Below, one piece after another: positions 1-12,300 of a DNA stretch of 64,000 bases. The translations under genes and the position numbers were made by a program. The stretch comes from Plectrocnemia conspersa. Its lineage: Eukaryota; Arthropoda; Insecta; Trichoptera; Polycentropodidae. The stretch is from assembly GCA_009617715.1 (NCBI GenBank), contig VTFK01000469.1, forward strand, positions 124,001 through 188,000. Direction: 5' to 3'. Below the pieces are notes generated by a model, which had not been told where the DNA came from, made no database searches, and saw nothing but the letters and a program-made list of their open reading frames with translations. Positions within the stretch are counted from its first letter, which is position 1. Each line of letters starts with the position of its first letter.

Positions 1-730
1 GAATCACATAGCCTGTTCCTGGTTTTTGTGGCAAATATTTCAGATGTAGAAAAAACTCTCTCGCTTTATGTAGATGTTGGCTTAATTGTAAGCAATGATT
101 TGAATAAAAGCTCTAGATTCGGAGTTCGCTTGATAGTTTAATCTAATATCTGAAACTTCTTTTTAAAGTTTAATTTTTTATTTCTAGTCGTTCAAATATT
201 TTGGTGGTTCGTGCGACAGAGTTGTGTTGATTTCAAATATTTTTTTTAAAAGGAAATTAACAATAATTTCGGAAGTTAATAAAGTGGAATCTTGACGACT
301 TAGAGCTTCAACTGCCAGTTTTATAGGAGTGAGTACTTCACAAATATTTTCCAATACGTGAATGTTCGATTCATTCCAAATTTGGCCGATGCCAAGATCA
401 ATCAATAATTTTCTAATGCAATTTCGTAACTTTCAAAATCTCGAGATCGTGGGTAATAAGAAATTCCATCTTGTCTTCATATCGAGACATAAATTAAGCT
501 CGACATCAAATTCGCTCTTTACATATTTTTGTAAAATTGCACTTCGGAAAGTCTCGAGTCCCGGGTTATTCATTTTTAAATTCCCGGGACTCGAGACAGC
601 AAAAAATCTTTTAATTCTCGGGAATAAATTCCCGGGTTGTCTCGACACAGAATCCCTAGTCACAATTAGCGCCTTGCAACTGTTTATAAAATACATGTTT
701 TCCAATTCATTAATAATTACAGTCAAATAG
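1..730 (-). pseudogene. Decayed hAT transposase, C-terminal part
   Basis: Read on the minus strand this is the 3' part of a hAT-superfamily transposase. Open blocks at 433-726 and 184-405 carry a DMKTRWNFLL segment, as in ZBED-type transposases (usually DMKTRWNSLL). The C-terminal dimerisation motif lies at about 50-100 and reads KPTST, a stop codon, then SERVFS. This corresponds to the family's PTSxxSERVFS core, so the copy is dead. The frame changes between blocks. An unrelated CCCGGG-rich inverted repeat interrupts the first block (about 541-650). The element continues past the left edge of the window. It is related in sequence to the three TAGAGTCTCC elements further right, at the dimerisation motif only. 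Confidence 0.75.
551..597. repeat. Perfect 15-bp inverted repeat inside the hAT remnant
   Basis: The arms GTCTCGAGTCCCGGG (551-565) and CCCGGGACTCGAGAC (583-597) are exact reverse complements around a 17-nt AT spacer. A third, degenerate copy (CCCGGGTTGTCTCGAC) follows at about 632-647. The block is GC-rich and breaks a transposase reading frame, so it looks like an inserted terminal or subterminal repeat of another DNA element. Confidence 0.8.
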
Positions 731-1388
731 CGTTGCTTTCAGCACCTGCAAAAATATTTGAAATTATATTGCATATATATATTTTTAATAGTTGTAGAAT
801 TATGCTTTTTAAACAGCAACATAATTTTCGCCAATCTCGTTCCATTGTGATTAAATTTATATTTTTTTTCTGTTTTTGTAAATTATTAGATTATGGCGTA
901 CAAGTGAATTTTGTAAAGTCGTTTGATAAAGTCAATCAAAAATCAAGTATAAAAACTCATTTTCAGAACGATATGATATCTCTATTGAAGTACTGCAAGA
1001 ATCCAACTAAGGTCTACTGTGTTTCTATGGCTTATTAATGATTGAGAGACGGCAACGAATCATTCATTTTTTTATTATATGTAGACCACTTAAAAAATGT
1101 TTAAAAGATCGATTTCGGATTTTTATGACCTACAGGAGGATTTTAATTCTTTATAGAAGTGGGCTTTTGAGTGTCATGCATTGTCACACAATTTAATTCT
1201 CAAGGTCCAAGATGCCGAAGGAATACTAGGTATTAACCTCTCGGTTGTATATATTCTAGACATGCCCTTCTTTACTAAGGATCTTGGTGTGACATTTGAG
1301 AAGCCCTTGAAAAGCCTGACATTGCAGAGACTCGCAACATATCGATAAAGATGCTCAGTTTATCTGGAGAAGAAATATTTTAATAGTC

Positions 1389-1796
1389 CATAGTTTCTTA
1401 ACCTTTTTACATCCACGGACCACCAAAAAAATCAAAAAATGTTTTGCAACATTGGAATAAAATAATAAATATTTATATAATTGATTTTTAATTATTAACT
1501 CAGTATGCTGATATAACCATATTTAAGTATATTAAAACAGTCAGTAACAAGAAATATAATTTAAAAATCCATAAAATACAGCATAAAATTCGATTGCTAA
1601 TCGAAATAATAAAAATCAATTATTATATGAGTTTTCAGTATTATTTATAGATCTTCCAGAATTCATATAGGGCTATTTAGAACGATTCCTAAATAGCCCT
1701 ATGCAAATACAATCGAATACAGAACAGATGTGAAATTAATTTTATTACTTGCGGCCCACCAAAAAATCTTCGTGGACCACCGGTTAAGAAACTATG
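1389..1796. mobile_element. Short non-autonomous hAT-like element (MITE)
   Basis: The ends are inverted: CATAGTTTCTTAACC at the left and GGTTAAGAAACTATG at the right. Subterminal 'ccacggaccaccaaaaaa' and 'gcggcccaccaaaaaatc' blocks also mirror each other. The flanking octamers taatagtc and tcctagtc agree at six of eight positions, which fits an aged 8-bp hAT target duplication. It interrupts the Jockey copy and has no coding capacity. Confidence 0.65.
1667..1702. repeat. Perfect 14-bp hairpin
   Basis: ATAGGGCTATTTAG (1667-1680) and CTAAATAGCCCTAT (1689-1702) are exact reverse complements with an 8-nt loop. It lies inside the MITE above. Confidence 0.9.
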
Positions 1797-2339
1797 TCCT
1801 AGTCTACGGCTTTCTAAAAGCTGACTCCATTATATATATTTCTGATAAGTCAATGCAATGAATTGCGGCTCAAAAAATTACAACCCAAATTCCTTCGGTA
1901 TTTATACATAAAGAAATACGAGTATTATCTATCCCTGTTTCCATGAGCTTTTTTTACTTTTTATCGCACAGATGTATTTATGTAATCGAACACCTTTGGA
2001 GATTGCCAAGGGGCATAATTCACAACCCTTCGTGCCCCAGTCATAATAATTCTCAGTCGCGTCTTCTGTTCTCGCTTGTAAAGCCTAGGACTGGAACACA
2101 ATGGCTGTCCGACTGCTCAATACGGTACATCGAGATCATCATATTTTCCCGTGCACATACGGAGAGTTAGTTTAGTTCGTGTGGAACAATGCACATATGT
2201 TGAGGTGATTTGTGTCTGTATTCTTTTTATGTTTTATATTTTAAAAAAAAATATTTTGCCCATCATGACGCATTAGTTTAATGTCAGGTCACGATGGTTT
2301 TAATTTCATTAAATACATATCTAAGAAATATAAATATAA

Positions 2340-3499
2340 ATCTTAAAAAAAAAAAAAATTGGTAACGATTAATAGCTAAATGAATATTTATACATATTTG
2401 TTGTAGACAATTGTTTGTTTATCAATAAACGTGTTTCTTAATATGTATTATCTGTATCCATGTAAAAGTTAGTAAAACACGTAAAAATGAACTAAAACAA
2501 TATATACGTGATACGTAATCATGATTCATTTTTATACACCTATTTTAACAATAAGCAATAAATACGATAACTAGCGTTTCGATTATATAAGCGCTAGTTG
2601 TTATAATTTTTTCCGGTGGAAATGCAGTTGTACTATTGAAAACACGAACGTGACCGTGAAAATATATCAAGTCCATTGGCTACTAACACAATTATTTACG
2701 TCGCACTCGGATTGTACACACATACTAAGGTCATATATTGCATCACTAAATGCAATACAAGCAAATCAGCGCTTGCAAATATCACTTTTACGAACTTTGA
2801 GTAATTTTTAGTGCTGCTTATTTTTATTTTTGTTCAAAAGCTTCTAATAAATCAGAGAATATAAATGGCGGGAGCAAAATAATTCAGCATTTGAGAAAGT
2901 CAAGATTTGGAAATATGGGTTATTTTTTTGAAAATTCGGGAATTAGTTGTTATAGCAAGTAAATAAAATTTACAAAAAAAAAAGAGAACAATTGGGCTGT
3001 AGATAATCCAGTAGTAGAACAAAGAAAAAATAAAACAAAATTAAAGTGGTAGATTTTTTTGCTAATAATTATAAAATAAAAAATAAAAATATTTCACATA
3101 TAAACAAATACTTTAGGTTTAGGTAGTTAAAAAAACTATACAGAAGTGAATTCGCTATTTGAATATTCGAATCTATGGACTATGGTCTCTACTTATGTCG
3201 TCTGGACTAGGTATTTCATTATTTCCTACTTTTATTATATTAGGTAATCCCGAAATAAACTTGTTTTATAATGATTAAAAAAAATCACTTTTGAATATTA
3301 ATGTGCATTTTAATGATTAAAAACATAATTTTATCCTAAAGATATTAACTTCTTCCATCTGTCATTAAAAAAAATATGAGCAAAAAATTAGACGCTTTGA
3401 TGCAAAATATTCCAATAGCCCCCTCTTACATCGTCTGTATTTTGCTGTTTTTTTCCATCTAAGATGTATTGCATTTTAAACTAATCACGAAAAAAAATC
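2340..3499. other. AT-rich intergenic DNA, nothing recognised
   Basis: There is a homopolymer A run near 2346 and many short A/T tracts. I see no open frame, RNA gene or element end that I can defend. Confidence 0.5.
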
Positions 3500-4015
3500 T
3501 TTTAAAATATTTAATAAATATTTTGCGAGCTGGAACATTTAATCAACCGAATTAAAACAGAAGCAATTATTTTCACAAAACGTAGATCTTCACTCTCTTT
3601 TTCAAAATAAACAAGGCAGTAATATAAACTGAAAAACAAGCTTTAATACCTGGGCTTACACCTAGACTCTAAGCTAAAATTTAATAAACATATTTTGGAA
3701 CTTTAATTTAAAGGGCTTGTCACCATTGCGGCCATTAAACCGATATTTACAAGAAAACTATAAAAAATAAAATTTTAATTGATAAACAATTAATTACATC
3801 ATTTTAAACATACCCCTGCCAGGTATGGAGTAACACCAGTAATACTATTTTTTTATCAATTAAAAGTCTTTAAAATAGCCTACAAATATCAACAATAAAA
3901 GATTATTGTCATTTTCATACCAGTAGATATTATAAAAATATTTCGCCAAACCGGTGTATCGATGACTACGATAAAAACAACCTTATATTAAATACAAGCA
4001 CAAAATACATATTGC
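3500..4015 (+). mobile_element. Jockey-clade LINE fragment (family 2)
   Basis: The translation, broken by frameshifts, follows the post-RT region of a Jockey-type ORF2. It has NKYFASWNI (about 3509), then a YLGLHLDSKLKFNKHI-like stretch (about 3647-3700; the initial Tyr is not in frame), then a GVTPVI block near 3828. The same region is found on the minus strand at 39.7-40.8 kb (NKYF.., YLGL.. and WSSTD equivalents), so the two are copies of one family. It is truncated at both ends. Confidence 0.6.
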
Positions 4016-5410
4016 TTTAGAGGACAGTATATCAATGGTTCAAATATTTCAGTAAAATATACTCAAATTATCATTAAATATATTTTTTTCCCTTATATTT
4101 TTCGCTTAAATTATAAATGATTTTTTAGTTTTTTACCATATTCCTATTTTTTTTTATCTAATTGTAGCCCATAATATTGAATATTATTGAAATAAACAAT
4201 AAGAGTAAAAAAATACGGAAAATATTTTTTAACGTTATCTTCAGGGTTTTATGGATTGCCGGATGACCTTGAAATGCACTCGTGATGCATTACGAGGAAG
4301 GTCGGCTAGTGATGCTTGTGAGCTAATCAGTGGCCCTCAACCGTCTCGTGCAGCGGCTGCATACGAGATGTGTCTCGAAATTTTATAAAAAATATATCAA
4401 ATATTTAATAGCGTCAGTGCAATAAAAATAAAAATTTGTGTACTAGTAGTGCTGGTGATTATTATACCATATAAGTCAATAAATATGTCAGTAATGAGTG
4501 ACGACGTATCATGGAGTTTTGATATATTATATTATAATAGGTAGATACACTTGCAGGTTAGTTGCGTATCCAATGTTTAACTAATACTATTTTTTTTATT
4601 TAACAATATTTTTACAGCTCGAAAAAACCGGTTAAAAATGCTTTTCTAGCTAATGAGATAACTTTGGCTTAAAAACAAATTTCAGTTACTTTAAAAAAAT
4701 AAATTTAAAAAAAATAAAAAAAGATTATGATTTTGATTTACATGGATAAAAAAATCATACCCGGGAACAGTTTTTACCAAAAAAGTGGTTAAGCTGAGGT
4801 ATTTTTTTATGGTATTATTTCTCAGTTTTCAGGCATAAAACAGTGACATATCACTTTTTTATTTAATTACGATATTATTATATGTTTATCTCAAGTGTAA
4901 CTTATCGTAGCTCTGATGTGAGACCGTGTAAGCAAAGATATTTTAATATATACAATTGAAAATTGTTTATAAAAAATGGGATATTTTTGCTTACTAATTG
5001 AAAAATATCCTCGAAGACGAAAAAGCTGCGACTATTACAATAGAATACAAAAGTCGAAAAGTTGGATGACTGAGAAATTTCCTTCGATTAGTCACCTCTT
5101 ATCTCGCTTTTCATATAATTTTACCGCCCCAAATAATAATTTTATGGTACCACTATTTATTTAATTAATACATTTGAATATAATTTTTTTTTAAATGAAT
5201 ATTTATTGTTTTGTTTCTCTTAATAAAATATCATTATCAAAGAGTATTTTTTTCATGTTGGTGACTGAACTAGAAAATTATCTTTAAACAATTTATCATC
5301 GAGAGTGGTTGTGGGAAATCAAATAAGTATTCTAATTCACGGTCTTTAGAATCTGAGTATGCATGTTAGATGTTTATGCTCTTTAAACATGTTAACTAAT
5401 AATTGAAAAT
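4016..5410. other. Intergenic DNA with a GC-richer island at 4240-4380
   Basis: This is mostly AT-rich filler. About 140 bases (4240-4380) stand out as GC-richer and non-repetitive within the window. They are preceded by 'cttcag' and contain 'gtgagc', so a non-coding exon is conceivable. I see no convincing reading frame and cannot assign it. Confidence 0.4.
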
Positions 5411-5413
5411 CAT

Positions 5414-5885
5414 TGCAATTCATTAGATAACCATGAACGTCAAAGATGGTTTAAAAAATTTCGAACACGAAATTATGATATCAAGAATAGTATTGGATGT
5501 GGGAGTCCAGCAAAGATAAACGTTTATATCCTGGCTACAGAAATGAAAGCAAATTCTAGTCAAGTTATCCATGAGTTGGACGATAAACTAAGCAAGTCTA
5601 ATTCAACAGTGCAAAGACACAAAAAATATTGAGAAAGTGTGGAGATAAAGTGAATGTGTTCCATACGAATTGAGCGAAGAAAACAAGTCGATGCGTATCC
5701 GCATATCTTAAGAACTTCTAAATCTTGAAGTTGAGTTGCCTTTTCTCGGTCATTTGATAACCGGAGATGCGATTGGGTTATGTACGACAACAATTGTCGT
5801 AGAAGACAGTGGTTATTTAAAGGTCATGTAGCAAAACCTATCTTGAAGCCCGGGCTATCTTTAAAAAATGTAATTTTGTGTGCAT
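5414..5885 (+). pseudogene. Mariner-like transposase remnant
   Basis: Frame-shifted translation gives RQRWFKKFRTRNYDIKN (the HTH region), a TVQRH-like segment, and WVMYDN followed by RRRQW and KPILKPGLSLKNVILCA. These match in order the mariner block normally written WVLYDN..RKRQW..PKPGLHPKKVMLC. The first catalytic Asp region has been altered by indels. The C-terminal third is absent. It is a dead copy lying 0.3 kb upstream of the first cyc coding exon. Confidence 0.75.
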
Positions 5886-6200
5886 ATTATTGCATATTAT
5901 TATAATAAAATAAAGTATAATTTTTATAGTAATTAAGAATACAAAAATAGATAATAAAACCTAAACTAAATACATAGGTAATATATAATTTAAATCAATG
6001 ATGTGTGTATCATAATATATGTATATATTATTACGAAAAAAATGCATCAAAGCTATAGTTTAACAATGATTATATCTAAAATTCGAAACAGAAAACTAAT
6101 AAAATATATATTTTTAGTTTAATAATGCAAATTTGTTATAGAGGTTTAATTTCTGGTAAGTATACATTTTATTAAATATTTTTCAATTATTTTTTACAGT

Positions 6201-6331
6201 ATGCAGACGACAAATATGTATGCTACAGCGGTGACGTCTCCAAATTTGGATGTATTCACTCCAAACTATAGTATTGCAGATTCACATAAGATATCGAACA
6301 GCGGCTCCAAAAATAGGAAAAACTCATACCA
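6201..6331 (+). CDS. cyc: cyc coding exon 1 (N-terminus)
   Basis: The acceptor tttttacag ends at 6199 and the donor gttagt is at 6332. The exon encodes [11 protein letters not shown]...SKNRKNSY and leaves a split codon CA. The Met at 6216 is an alternative start. The identification rests on a phase-2 join to exon 2 and on the Ser/Lys/Asn-rich lead into the acidic patch, which is less certain than the domain exons. Confidence 0.8.
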
Positions 6332-9300
6332 GTTAGTATTAGATATTTATATTGCACGCGAAATATTTATATTCCACGAATTTAATGTACCTATAAGAAT
6401 TTTTTTGTATACAATATTTTTTTTATCTACAATAGATTTAATTTCCTCTTTTAGACGAATTTAGTTATTGAAGTGCCATATGAATTACACTCTATTTTCT
6501 GCGTCTACAAAAAGATGGGAAATATTAAAAAAATATTTTTAAATATTACGTTTAAACCACTGTGCGATACTCGATAGTAAAGCAAAATAGATTCAGGTGA
6601 AACTGTATATATACAATTCGAATAAACATCTCTTGAATACTTTATTAACTAGTACTTGCATCTCGAATCATACAAATAGGTCGCGCATATTATATTTCTA
6701 CAATAATTAAATGTATTGTTTTTAGAAAACTTTTGTAAATATGTATTAATATACATCTGTACAATATTATCAATTTTTATTTTCTTCAAAATTCCTACAA
6801 TGTTTGTTGATATATGCTTCCATCGAGTAGCGTTTACTTGTTAAAACAATTATTAAAGTTTCTGGTATGGAATATACAAAATCTAATTCTAGAGAAACTT
6901 CGTTTTTGTGCACCACCCAATTTTTTTGTAAGTATTGTTTGAAGTACCACATGCAGGAACAGGAATATTGAACAATTCTCAATAAGCCAAGCTTATTGAT
7001 TTGTTCTCATTAAGGTACTTGCAGATGGTGGACGTATTGTGATCATACATTAATTGCTTCTATGAATATTTTTTTTATATATTGTTTTTTCAATGTGCAG
7101 AGTGCATTGGAGTAAAGCTGTTATGCTCTACACATGTATAAAATTCCAAATTCAATGGTTATTGAATGCATTATGCTCACAAAAATAATTACTATATACT
7201 ATACAATAATATTTTGGTGAAGAACTTTGCTTAAATTATAAAAAAACTATAGAAGTCATATTATTGCCAATTTTGATATTATTAGCAAGTATAATCTTGT
7301 GCGCAATTACACTATTTCACACCCACTGGGGTCAAACGATAGCTTAATTAGTCAATCTTTGATGTTCACCTTACTCCCCGAGCGACAAATCGATTTGAGA
7401 AAATAATTGCAATATGATATGGCGATATGTAATTCTGTATTATATTGGATATGCTATCAGTATTAGTGAGAATATATACAAACAATCAATTATTCTCGCT
7501 TATAACTCTATTTAATCTGAGTTACGTTTTATTATTTTAATTTCAATTATAATGTGATAAATTAGTAAATATGTAAATTTAATATTTAATAATTAAAAAA
7601 TATAAGCGATAAATGATTTTTTTTATGTTTAGTTAAGAACCAGCGCAGTGTAATAATTAAAAAGTATTTTTTTATTATGATTTTAGAGCATAAAATTATT
7701 GTCGAGTTTACTAGCATTTTTAGGCGCGCGTACAGATTAAATGTTTATTTTATGGATTACACAATTAGACGTAGACTAAACGTCGACCTAATTGTTAATG
7801 TTTAATCTATGTCCTACCTCCAATATAGCTACTTAAATTTCTTCCAGTTTTTTATGAGAATCTAGATCTGTGAAGGTTTATTTTTGAATTTAAAAAATAT
7901 TTTAAGCTTTTGGATAGTACGATTTGATTAAATTTTGTAATTTAGCCTATGATACTTATGCGTTGTATTAATACTACAGACATGATGCAATATATAATCA
8001 TGTGCTTACTTCTCCGATTTTTATTTGGAAGTGTCTATCTTTTAGGTAGGATTGGATTGTTAAGAAGATGTTGTGTAGAGGCAGTCTCTTAATTTTGTAG
8101 AGTAGTTCAAAGTGCCACACTTTGTCAAAAGCTTGGATTAAATCCAGTGGCGTAGCAAGGGTATGTGCCGCCAAGGCCGATCCTTAAAATTGCCGCCCCC
8201 CCCATACATTTTTTGCAGGGTCATAAAATCAGCTTTTCTTAAAATAATAAATTGGTTATTATTAAGATCTTGTTATTCGTAGATTTAATATGATTTAGTG
8301 CATTCAGGGTTAAGAACCACACTAGACGACCCTATCGCAAATATGCCGCCCCTAGAAAGTGCCGCCCGGGGCAGCCCGCCACCTCCGCCCCACCATAGCC
8401 ATGCCACTGGTTAAATCTAATTTAATTTTTTTCAACCTATGCACTTGATCTATTATAGAATTTTTTTCTAGAGCCAAATTGATTATTTGGTAAGAAAATT
8501 AGTTTCTCTTTTACCGGTTTATTTATTTTTAATAAATTTTTGCTACTTAATAGTAGGAGGCAAAATTGTCTGGTTCTTTTCCTGGTTTACAATAAAATTA
8601 AAATTTGAGCAACCTTCTTTTGGGTTGGATCATTTTTTTTTAATTACTATGTTGAATAGGAGGATCATTAATCTGATGACTTTCACTGGTAATTATTTTA
8701 TCACTTTCGATTTTTATCATATATTCATATAATCATATATTTTTATATTATGTATTACATTTATTTTATTATTAATTTTTAAAATTATTTACCGAACTAA
8801 AGAAGTTAATTAAAAAAATGTAAATTTCATTGCCAATATTGTAACTATTTTATTATTTATAAAAAATCATAATAAGACCTGAACTATCATATGCTTTCCT
8901 GGTTTGGGTTAAATAATAAATACACGTAATTATCCAATATAACATCAGACTCGACAAAATATTTTGTTAAGAATCGCGTCAAATGCTCCGCGGTTTGTCC
9001 ACAACTCTATGTTTTGGTTCAAAATATATACCCTAATGCTTGCACTACACCCTCTGGAAGTTGTCCGAACCGAAGTTCAACTAAAGTCAGCCGAGGTCGC
9101 CGACTTCCGAGTAGCTGCCACACTGTCACAAATTTCATATGCCGTTCGGACGGCGGCCGTGAATGACGTCTCCACGGCGGCTGCTGTCTCGTACAGCTGG
9201 CATATTTGCGCGCGATCGAAAAATGTGCCTAATAATCGCAATTTTTTAAAATCTTCATATTATTAAAATTACGCTACTGATAATTATAAAAGTTTGTGTG

Positions 9301-12300
9301 GGCACTCACCAATACAATATCAGTGAAAACTTTTCGGTCGTAAATATTCAATTTACGCAAAATCTTTGTCGGCTTTTGCAAAATGCCATAAAGCATAAAA
9401 ATGATACTTCAGAATACGAACACCACATCTGTGACTATCCTAGAATTTGTCGCCATCGATTCTAAATACGTTCGTTATGGTGTGACGTTTATATAAACCG
9501 ATCTTGGAAAATACAAAAGGATATTCGAAACGATTTTTTTTAATAAAATCAAGTACCACTAATTATTTTTTAAATATTTAATTTTATATGAAAAAAAATA
9601 TAATAACGATATCTATTAGAAGAATATACTATCAAAAATATATTTAATCCCTTTTGGTGCCCTAAAATATTTAAAGATATCAGTAAGAGTCTGTTGAAAT
9701 CCCCAATAAGCATGTGGTATTATAATTTGACCACGTGATTACGATGCAGCGCTCGTAATGCGTGTTGAGCATAGGACGCCTACGCGCATATTGAAATTAA
9801 GCCGATTTACTCGTTCTATCTCAGTTTGCTAAAAACCATATCATTATCTCTCTCACTTTCGAGCAAAAGGGGAAGTATATCACTGCTCGCGCTCGAAAGA
9901 GCAGCTTCGACTACGGTCCGTTTGCCGACAATGTTCGGAAGCGCTCGAAGCTGGCCAAGTCGACTGAATTACCCCCACTTTACCTCCCCTTCTCAGTAAT
10001 CTCGGACAACTTCCAAGAGATATTAGAGCGGGCAGAACCGAACTCAACCGAAGTAACCCACTATATTCTCCGTCCTTTGCCTACCTTGACCAACTTCCAG
10101 AGTGTGTAGTACAAGCATAACACTTAAATAAATTAAATATTTATTTAATAACCACGAGATTGCACGAGAGAATTAAATCTCATAACAATGTAATAATATC
10201 ACACCTATACCAAGAATAAATAAATATAATCATTTTATTAATTTTGTATTTTATTATTATTATTTTCAGAATATTCGTATATTATTAATCATCTATTACA
10301 TTTGTCGAATAATTGTAAGTAAATATGTTTGACATACCACATACATAATAGTTCGAGGATCAAAAATCACAAAACCCCATCGTTACGATGACTGCAGTGT
10401 GCAAACTTTTACTGTACGTTTCATCATAATATATGTATATCTAATTTTAGAGCTGGCAGTGATTATGACGACGATACGGGAGATGACCGATCCGTGCGTA
10501 CAAACGACGATCAAAAAAAGTAAGAATTTGCACATCATATTTAATTCTTGTTATATTACTAGCATCTTGGCTTACTTTGTAACTACAGCAAATTCTCAGC
10601 GATTTTATTAGCTTAAATCCTACGTCGTTAGAAATGAAAATATTCACAGGATATTTTATTTCCATCCTCTCACCAGCTTTCGTAAGCGCAGTGTCTTTCG
10701 CAAATTAATCTCTGCAGCAAAGTCGATTTCTTTCGATAAGCTCGATTGAGCTGTGCCTAATTTATTACTATCTTAGACAATATATTATCCTCCATTGTAG
10801 CTACATACACTGCCCACTTGAATCAATTTATTTATTTTTCACTATAGCTTGTATTCTGTGAACCTATGAAAGAGTTTTACATTTCAATGTTAATGAAGTC
10901 TTTCAGCTTTTCTCTTTATCGGCATTTTCCAATAGCCTAATCCTTTCATAAAAAACATTGTTCATATGTATGAGTTTATTAGTTACGATTGATCTTAAAC
11001 ACACATTACAAACATACTTTTACAGGTCTGATAAAAATTGCATTAAATTTATTTTACTTATATTTTTATAAGTTGTTTATATTTAGTTTATTTTGTGTTT
11101 TTCTACAATTTTGTGTTTTCCTCCTTGTAATTAAGAAAATAAATATCATAATCGGAAAATCAATACTAATTTTTTACCAGCATTTATTTTCATGCAGGTG
11201 TTTTGATTTTTGAATACTCGGCTCGTGACTAGGGATTGCAATACCGGTAATACCAGTATTGGGGCAATACTTGACTTTCGGTAGTACTGGTATTACAAAA
11301 TAAAATACCGGTAGTACCGAAAGTATATTTTTTAAATCAATATTTTTGTACGATTTGTGCATTGTGTCAAAATAAAAAAAGTAAATTTGCTTTATCTCAG
11401 GCAAGTCTAACAAAAGGGAAGGGAAAAGGGAAAACAAAATCAGGTATTGCATTTACGGAATTCTTTCTACTATTTGTACATTTTGATCTTCATTCAGACA
11501 TATTTTTACCCAAATATGCTTCACTATTCATAGGTATTAAATATGAGCAATAAGTAAGTTTTTATAAAAAAAAACATTTTTCATTAGAAAATATTCCAAT
11601 GTTATTTTTTATGTTAGCAACTAAAAATATATTGTACTAGATGATATAATTTAAATATGTAATAATTAAAATGTGTTGACCTGTGCTTTTTTTACATCAA
11701 ATTTGATTTATATTTTTAAGTAAAAAAATATGAAAAATATATACTTATTTTTGTAACAACTAAATGTTACTACTTTTTAATACCTTACATCAGGGTTACC
11801 CAAATTTTTTCAGCGACGGAACACTTAGCAGATCCGAAAATTTTGGTGAAACGCTTAGCTTATTTTTTAGGTTGGGTAATTCATAATAGTATAAAAAAAT
11901 GTTATTAAAGAAATATTAATTAATAAACATAAAAGTATAAATAAATAAAACTCCTAATGACTCTGATGATTTTGGGTTCTTAAATTATTTTTTTTATATC
12001 AGGCACAATATTGGACAGTTGTATTATCATATCTGCCGTGGCGTCGAGTCTATTGCTGTATTTTTTTTTTGTTGCAATATATTTAGAAAATCCCACCTCG
12101 CATAAATACGTCGTGGAAAACGGAAGTAAACAAACCAGAGCTTGTTTTGACACATTGGGGAACTCTTCAGTCAGACACGCCCAGAAATCATTTAATGGCT
12201 GATTTTTATATTTTTGTTTCAAATCAGAGTCATTAATTAAATTCTCATAATCCCTTGCACTTAAGCCCACTGGTTTAACTTCCACGGAAAATGGATTCCG

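Larger units (their letters stand above)
880..2335 (+). mobile_element. Jockey-clade LINE fragment (family 1, copy 1)
   Basis: This is a decayed 3' portion of the same LINE family seen at 55.8-57.0 kb. Matching landmarks are the FDKVN reverse-transcriptase block near 920, the 'gacctacaggaggat' block near 1130, the 'aaggatcttggtgtgacattt' block near 1277, and the 3' UTR end 'tgacgcattag...gtcaggtcacgatggtt' near 2268-2300. Part of the RT core is missing, and there are frameshifts and stops throughout. A hAT-type MITE (1389-1796) is inserted in it. Confidence 0.75.

Noticed and set aside
5560..5793. 77-codon minus-strand frame
   Set aside because: The opposite strand carries recognisable mariner motifs, so this frame is its shadow.
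8964..9266. 100-codon + strand frame with Ala/Val-rich end
   Set aside because: Most of it falls within the GC-rich arm of the Tourist-like element. It crosses the element boundary at 9037 and has no domain.
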